A stretch of 64,000 nucleotides of DNA, taken from the NCBI GenBank assembly GCA_022495005.1, contig JAGYXB010000622.1:62001-126000 (forward strand), in the 5' to 3' direction. Position 1 is the first letter of the stretch. Every line of letters starts with the position of its first letter. This DNA comes from Rhyacophila brunnea. Lineage: Eukaryota; Arthropoda; Insecta; Trichoptera; Rhyacophilidae. The position numbers and the translations under genes are program-made. The notes beneath the pieces are model-generated. The model saw nothing but the letters and a program-made list of their open reading frames with translations. It ran no database searches and was not told the origin of the DNA. This document shows, one piece after another, positions 60,001 through 64,000 of this stretch.

Positions 60001-62776
60001 GCGACTTAATTGAGAAATCTAGTGAATCTACTTTGGTGTACGCCCACGTATAAACTCACTTACCCCACTGGTATAGACAAAAGGACTAACTAGCCTTTCG
60101 TTGCACTTGCTAACAAAGTTCACAAAAAAAAATTTACTCTCCCATTTTCATAGGCCTCCAGAGAAATACATAGATTATTAAAACTATGTACCCAACAAGA
60201 GCTTAATTATTTTTATTCACATTTTAATAAGACGCTATACATAGGTAAGTGGATCGAAAATTTTAACTGCATGTACTCATACTCCTTTAACCCATAGCCG
60301 ACCAAACACGAGAATTTCTCGTGCGGCATTTTTTTGTCTTTTGCACCAAGCATGAAAAATTCTCGTGCCTGAGAAGACACCTTTTCATTAATTTTTTGGG
60401 ACGTCCATAGGCATCCATCGAAAAAAATTATGAATTAAATAAGTTTAAGAAGATTTCTTTGGTTAGCGAAGTTTGTTACCAAATAAATATATTATTGATT
60501 TTTTAAATGCATGAAAGTGTCGCTGCGTGAATTCGTACTGAATATATTTGTGATTTTTTTGTGACTATGTAACATCTATTGTTTAAATTGTTGATCTAAT
60601 ATTTTTTAAAAGAGCTTCCTATACTCTACAAATCAACGATGAGTGAAGTTTTCAACCAATTTTAAAAAATACTTGAAAACATCGCGGGAAGTTTAAGAAA
60701 AAAAAACAAAAGTTATTATTTATTGAACTTTGAGCCTCCCTATCTCCATTTTTAGGTGTTTTATTATTTTTATAACTCTGAAATTATAATAGGCCATCCT
60801 TTTTTATATAATATGTTCCAAAAATCAATTGATTTCAAGTTATATATTTTGAGTTATTGATGTTTGATTATTGGAAGTCATTTCAATGTTCTATATACAA
60901 AAATAAACTTGGATCCAATGACCAATTTATGTTTCGGAAAGTCGGACACCAATGGGTTAACCTTATCAAAAATTAACAAATATACAGTATGTATACTATA
61001 ATATATACAATAATAATGTTACATACCTTTGAATGTGCTTCACGAGCATGCAATTCATATTGTTTTTGGCGTCGGAATGTTTTAGGACAATGTATACAAG
61101 CGAACAGAGGTTTTTCCAGAGTGGCATAAAACTTGCGCTGCTGAGTTTGCTTCTGTGGCTGTTGATAGATGGTCATTTTGTCATTGACAAACAGGGATGC
61201 TTTATCGGTGGTATTAAATAATATTTTGTTTTCGGTATCGTAAGTGGAGAGTTTCCCTTGCGTATCGTATAATGACTTGTCAGGTACTGTGGCTTCCAGT
61301 GAGAGCTCCACCAGGGCTTCAGGTAAAGGAGCGTTACTTACACACATCTAAAAGTATATATACATATTTCAATAATAAATTATTACATTACATATTTCTG
61401 TATATTAACACAAAATAAAAAAAGATAAAAAATGCATACAAATTAATAAATTGACTTAACTCAGTACAAAATAATATCGTCGTCGCGCTTGCAAAATCCA
61501 CTATGTAATAAAACACAACTTTTCAGGAGAAGGAAAAAACTGATTTACTCAACAATGCCTCACGTTTTTTATAAAGCAAATAAATTGAAAATTAGATAAT
61601 TACTTCGGATTCAGTATAAATGATATTTTATAATACAATATTTAACACTTTAGTCGTAATAATTGTTTTTTGTGGGTAAAAGGCACATAGCTTGTTTTAT
61701 TTGGGTCTTTAAATCCGTTTTGTGGTTGAGGCAGCACATAGCGGATTTAAATTAACGCGTATTTTAGATATAGCAGATTTTGCCCCGGGTAAAAAATGAT
61801 AATTGCATAATTTGAACAAACCTTTATCTTCCCAGCTAAAATTTGACATATAAATAAGTAATAATTATCGAGTGAAGGGGAAATAAAAATATCCAGAATA
61901 CGATGGATAAATAATTAAACAATTTTATTATTGCACATCAAGAAAGTTACATTAGATTATAATAAACAGTTGTATAACCTATCTAGTTACTGGGCTTTTA
62001 AAATTAATACTCTTCTTTAAGTAAACACAAATGATTGTGCAATGTAATGTAATTTTACACTTTTTTATTGTTTAAATATTATTTGTCGACAAACGTAAAT
62101 AATCCGCTATGTGCACTAGCGCTGGTAGTAAAAGGCGCATTCTGAAGTAAAGGTCAGTGCAAACTCCGTCATGTGTCATTAACAGGCACAATTAATAGTA
62201 ACTTTTTTTACTTTAAAATGCGATATGTGACCGGAATATTCATAGCGTATTTTGCAAGCCATTTTTAAGTGAAAATACATAGCTTATTTTGCATTTTTCT
62301 AAACTAGCGTTGATATTAGAAAACGGGTTTTACAGGCCCGTCCGTCGCGTCTCGTTCTATCACATAGCGTAAAAATGTAAAAACGCAAAAAAAATGTTTG
62401 TCGGATTTTGCAGGCGCAACGACGATATGTACTTCATCAATTAATTGAAAACAACACTTTCGTGTAAATGTCTGACCGAGTAAACAAATGTCAATCTAAT
62501 AGAATATCCGTGAATGGCAGAATCTATGGCACAGGGTGGAAATTCAGTTGGCATGGGAAAGAATTATAAAACCACGTAAATCCTCAACCTGAATGAAATA
62601 AATAGAAAAAAACTTACCTTATCCATCACCGAGTGATGCTGTAATGTGCCCATGGAATTTTCAATTATTATCGTTGTGTTGTGGGGCTCATAATGTTCTT
62701 TGAGATGATGATAAAATTGCATTTGATCACCTCCATAGAAATCTCCGCAGAGTTGACAAATAAACAAAGCACGCTC
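48010..62776 (-). CDS. C2H2 zinc-finger protein, eight exons, N-terminal exon missing
   Basis: Exons in transcript order: 62776-62618, 61347-61027, 59908-59685, 58905-58682, 58038-57740, 53558-53445, 53353-53191, 48416-48010. Every junction is GT/AG and the phases fit, giving 636 residues. The first exon here starts after a splice acceptor (TTATTGCAG), so the start codon lies further upstream. Scattered fingers: [11 protein letters not shown] (residues about 7-30), [20 protein letters not shown] (about 135-158) and [17 protein letters not shown]. Then come six regular fingers, from [17 protein letters not shown] to [17 protein letters not shown], with TGEK linkers in places. One finger ([21 protein letters not shown]) is completed across a splice. 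Acidic stretches and a Lys/Glu-rich C-terminal tail flank the cluster. It is probably a DNA-binding nuclear regulator; I do not recognise the orthologue. Confidence 0.85.
48685..49107. mobile_element. Pogo/Tigger-like MITE, internally deleted copy
   Basis: It has the same family ends (CAGTAGAACCTTGTTAATAA and inverted CAGTAAAACCTCGTTAATAC), flanked by TA (48683-48684 and 49108-49109). At 423 bp it lacks about 300 bp of the middle. It keeps the empty mariner site at 48900-48901. It lies in the last intron of the zinc-finger gene. Confidence 0.85.
49881..51182 (-). mobile_element. Mariner element, copy 2, inside pogo-like family II
   Basis: The ends CGAGGGTGGGTCAATAATTC and, inverted, CGAGGGTGGGTCAATAAGTC are flanked by TA (49879-49880 and 51183-51184). 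At 1302 bp it is the better preserved of the two copies in the window and clearly the same family as 17928-19199. Confidence 0.95.
49946..51008 (-). pseudogene. Mariner transposase pseudogene, copy 2
   Basis: Starting at [19 protein letters not shown] (51008, or the second ATG at 50993), the frame runs through the paired HTH domain and [12 protein letters not shown] to [18 protein letters not shown]. It then shifts near 50480 to [30 protein letters not shown] and [20 protein letters not shown] give the second and third Asp, so the DD34D triad is present. A second shift at LKKLRNV precedes the normal end, GDYVEK-stop at 49946. Two single-base frameshifts in an otherwise full-length frame suggest a fairly recent copy. 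Confidence 0.9.
51239..51732 (+). pseudogene. Pogo-like remnant: HTH fused by deletion to a Cys/His C-terminal finger
   Basis: From ATG 51239 the frame gives a psq-type HTH ([20 protein letters not shown]) and, after a shift near 51445, the CENP-B-type start ([20 protein letters not shown]). The sequence then passes directly to the C-terminal part typical of insect pogo-like transposases. That part is a Lys-rich linker with [13 protein letters not shown] and a PHD-like Cys/His finger, [17 protein letters not shown], ending before TAA at 51732. The DDE domain normally between these parts is gone. It lies downstream of the nested mariner within the family II element. Confidence 0.75.
52098..53089. 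mobile_element. piggyBac-type MITE (TTAA duplication), zinc-finger gene intron
   Basis: The inverted ends CTCTTTTACTCCCAGC and CCCTTTTACTCCCACG are flanked by TTAA (52094-52097 and 53090-53093), the hallmark of piggyBac insertion. The right part holds repeated CGGCC/GGCCGA words. The 992-bp element has no recognisable protein. Confidence 0.75.
55200..56053 (+). pseudogene. Pogo-like transposase remnant, HTH and C-terminal domain only, copy 2
   Basis: From ATG 55200 the frame is open for about 212 residues. It has a basic N-terminus ([12 protein letters not shown]), a psq-type HTH ([20 protein letters not shown]), and a CENP-B-type HTH ([39 protein letters not shown]). It runs straight into an acidic Ser-rich linker ([20 protein letters not shown]) and the tail [12 protein letters not shown] one-base deletion near 55812 then shifts the frame; the tail continues ([20 protein letters not shown]) to TAA at 56053. 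There is no DDE domain and no room for one. The N-terminal part could still make a DNA-binding protein. Confidence 0.75.
56214..56260. repeat. Internal hairpin of family I elements
   Basis: Arms 56214-56233 (GATGGGGTTACATCGGCATA) and 56241-56260 are complementary except at one position, with a 7-base loop. Copy 1 has the same hairpin at about 136-184, so it is a family feature. The arm GGGGTTACATCGGC resembles the end word of the element. Confidence 0.85.
56523..56951. mobile_element. Pogo-like MITE nested in family I copy 2
   Basis: The ends CAGTATAACCTCGTTTTTAC and, inverted, CAGTATAACCCCTATTTTAC are flanked by TA (56521-56522 and 56952-56953). The 429-bp element has no coding capacity. 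Its ends resemble, but are distinct from, those of the CAGTAAAACCTC family. Confidence 0.85.
59059..59465. mobile_element. MITE with long perfect-looking ends and TA duplication
   Basis: The left end TCGTCGGTCCCTATTAAAGA, continuing AGTCGGATCTG, is matched by the inverted right end with one mismatch over about 31 bases. It is flanked by TA (59057-59058 and 59466-59467). At 407 bp it lies in the zinc-finger gene intron between the third and fourth exons listed. Confidence 0.8.
60291..60956. mobile_element. piggyBac-type MITE (TTAA duplication), zinc-finger gene intron
   Basis: CCCATAGCCGAC on the left and the inverted CCCATTGGTGTCCGAC on the right are flanked by TTAA (60287-60290 and 60957-60960). 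Near the left end is a perfect palindrome CACGAGAATTTCTCGTG (60310-60326), with the half site TTCTCGTG repeated at about 60359. The 666-bp element has no coding capacity. Confidence 0.7.
61640..62400. repeat. Intronic segment with dispersed CATAGC-type repeats
   Basis: The word CATAGC, usually as CACATAGC followed by GGATTT or TTATTTTGC-like sequence, recurs on one or other strand near 61687, 61735, 62107, 62240, 62270 and 62360. The spacing and mixed orientation resemble the subterminal repeats of a DNA transposon. I could not define the ends or a target duplication. Confidence 0.4.
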
Positions 62777-62932
62777 CTGCAATAAATTATATTATCTATT
62801 TATATAGATAAAAAGTGCGTATTCTTGGTTGCGGGGCATACGTTTTGGACATGGTCGCGATAGGTGAAATGTCGCGATCAACGGGGGATTTGAAATACAA
62901 AACAATTTATAATAAATGAAAATGCATTTTTG

Positions 62933-63132
62933 AAGTTATACTTCTTTTGGGGCGAGAGTGAAATTAAGAGCTGCGCGCGCACACCGTTACAACAGTATGG
63001 AAGTACCTGCTAATTTATTATTGTTGGCCATTTGTAATTCCTTACGTAAACAAACGATTAAACGTCAGTGACAGTTGTTACTTTAAAAATAAAGTTTTGT
63101 TTTTGTTTTGTTATGCCAAAGAAGTATAACTT
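62933..63132. repeat. Short inverted-repeat element
   Basis: AAGTTATACTTCTTTTGG (62933-62950) pairs with CCAAAGAAGTATAACTT (63116-63132) apart from one extra T. The 200-bp unit may be a MITE. No target duplication is evident. Confidence 0.45.
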
Positions 63133-64000
63133 TTAACGCGCGTACATAAGTACACGCACCGTTTTTTTTTTTAAATATACTAAACAAAATATATATCATA
63201 CATAAAATAAAAGTAATATAACTGCAATAAACTGAAAAAATAACATTAATTTTTTTCCGCATTACAAAAAAAATGGACACCACTTGGCCTGTCTGTACTT
63301 ATGATGATTTTTGGCACATGGCACATGTCAAAATAAGTGTGGGCTAAAAAAATGGGGTCACGAGGGTTACCTGCACACACGTACCTATCAAAGAGTTTCA
63401 ACCCTGATTAGAGGGAGTTATGTTAACTTTTTGTATTACAATACTTAGTGGTAATTACATAATGTCATGTAACTATAGCAAAATTAATATTCTGTAGGTT
63501 GGCGTCTTGCAGTGGCGAAGACTCCATACTAGGCGATTATTTAAAGCCTTTAGAAATTCTTAAGAAGTATAAATTTAAATAACCTATACATATATATTCT
63601 CTAAGTAACAGAGCCATCTGTCTCTAAGTATTGAATTTAGGATTCACGTACACATCTACTACTAAAACAAGCAAACAAAGACTTGATATTATAATCCAAA
63701 GTTTTTTTTGTATGACTGATGTTTGTCCTTGAGGTCTGAGGGCTGTCTATTTCATTACATGAAACGGGTAAATCTTTCAAGTGAACGCCTACCTACCTTT
63801 GTGCATTGGCTATGTTATTTTGCATACAGTAGGGAAACTCTAGGCGGCCTACCGGACAAGATGTCCAACCAACGGAAACCCACAATTTTTTGGCACAAGT
63901 TCGATTACCGGTTCGGCATCATTTTTTTTTTGTTGTAAAATATCTATTTTATTGCATGTTTTCTCTTTTTAGTGAGATATCTTTTATAAAATAGTAAAAT
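63133..64000. other. Right window edge, no gene seen
   Basis: No coding region, RNA gene or element end is recognisable. The missing first exon of the zinc-finger gene should lie here or beyond the window, but I could not identify it. Confidence 0.5.

Noticed and set aside
63083..63283. Possible first exon of the zinc-finger gene
   Set aside because: The frame is hydrophobic, without a suitable phase-0 donor before 62776. The ATG near 62850 leads only to a phase-2 donor-like site, which does not fit the acceptor.

Overview
The window is about 64 kb of AT-rich, intron-containing animal DNA, almost certainly from an insect: a spliced FKBP52/FKBP59-type immunophilin and a spliced C2H2 zinc-finger gene sit among mariner, pogo-like, hAT, piggyBac and PIF-type DNA elements, R1/I-group and Jockey-type non-LTR elements, and Ty3/gypsy-type LTR elements. 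The many GTAGGTA/TACCTAC strings are common in aphid and lepidopteran DNA, but I cannot fix the order. I see no bacterial operon, CRISPR array, rRNA or convincing tRNA.

Two host genes can be modelled exon by exon. An Fkbp59 orthologue (+, seven coding exons, 14355-23552, 473 codons plus stop) looks intact, with two FKBP domains and a TPR domain. A C2H2 zinc-finger gene (-, eight in-phase exons, 62776-48010, N-terminal exon not found) has three scattered finger-like motifs and a run of six regular fingers. The genes converge and are separated by about 24 kb of transposon-rich DNA.

The rest is a dense nest of mobile DNA. 1-1767 and 54653-57067: two inverted copies of a pogo-like element that keeps a DNA-binding domain and a C-terminal domain but has no catalytic DDE domain. 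3353-about 13.9 kb: a third pogo-like family, interrupted by a 4.1-kb LTR element without pol (3910-8042, with a 101-bp-arm hairpin) and a dead R1/I-group element (about 8540-12345). 30379-33795: deleted R1-type elements. 34653-about 37090: the 5' half of a Jockey/X-like element with a tandemly repeated leader. 37110-about 41900: a broken Ty3/gypsy element. 48-57 kb: a further pogo-like family (49428-52042) with a mariner inside it, and several MITEs, all within introns of the zinc-finger gene.

The most interesting pattern is that three pogo-like families with different terminal sequences share one layout: TA target duplication, G-rich ends, repeated family-specific copies of an end-like word inside the element, and a DNA-binding (and in two families C-terminal) coding remnant without a catalytic core. 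Strong supporting details include a mariner insertion for which two empty-site paralogues occur in the same window.
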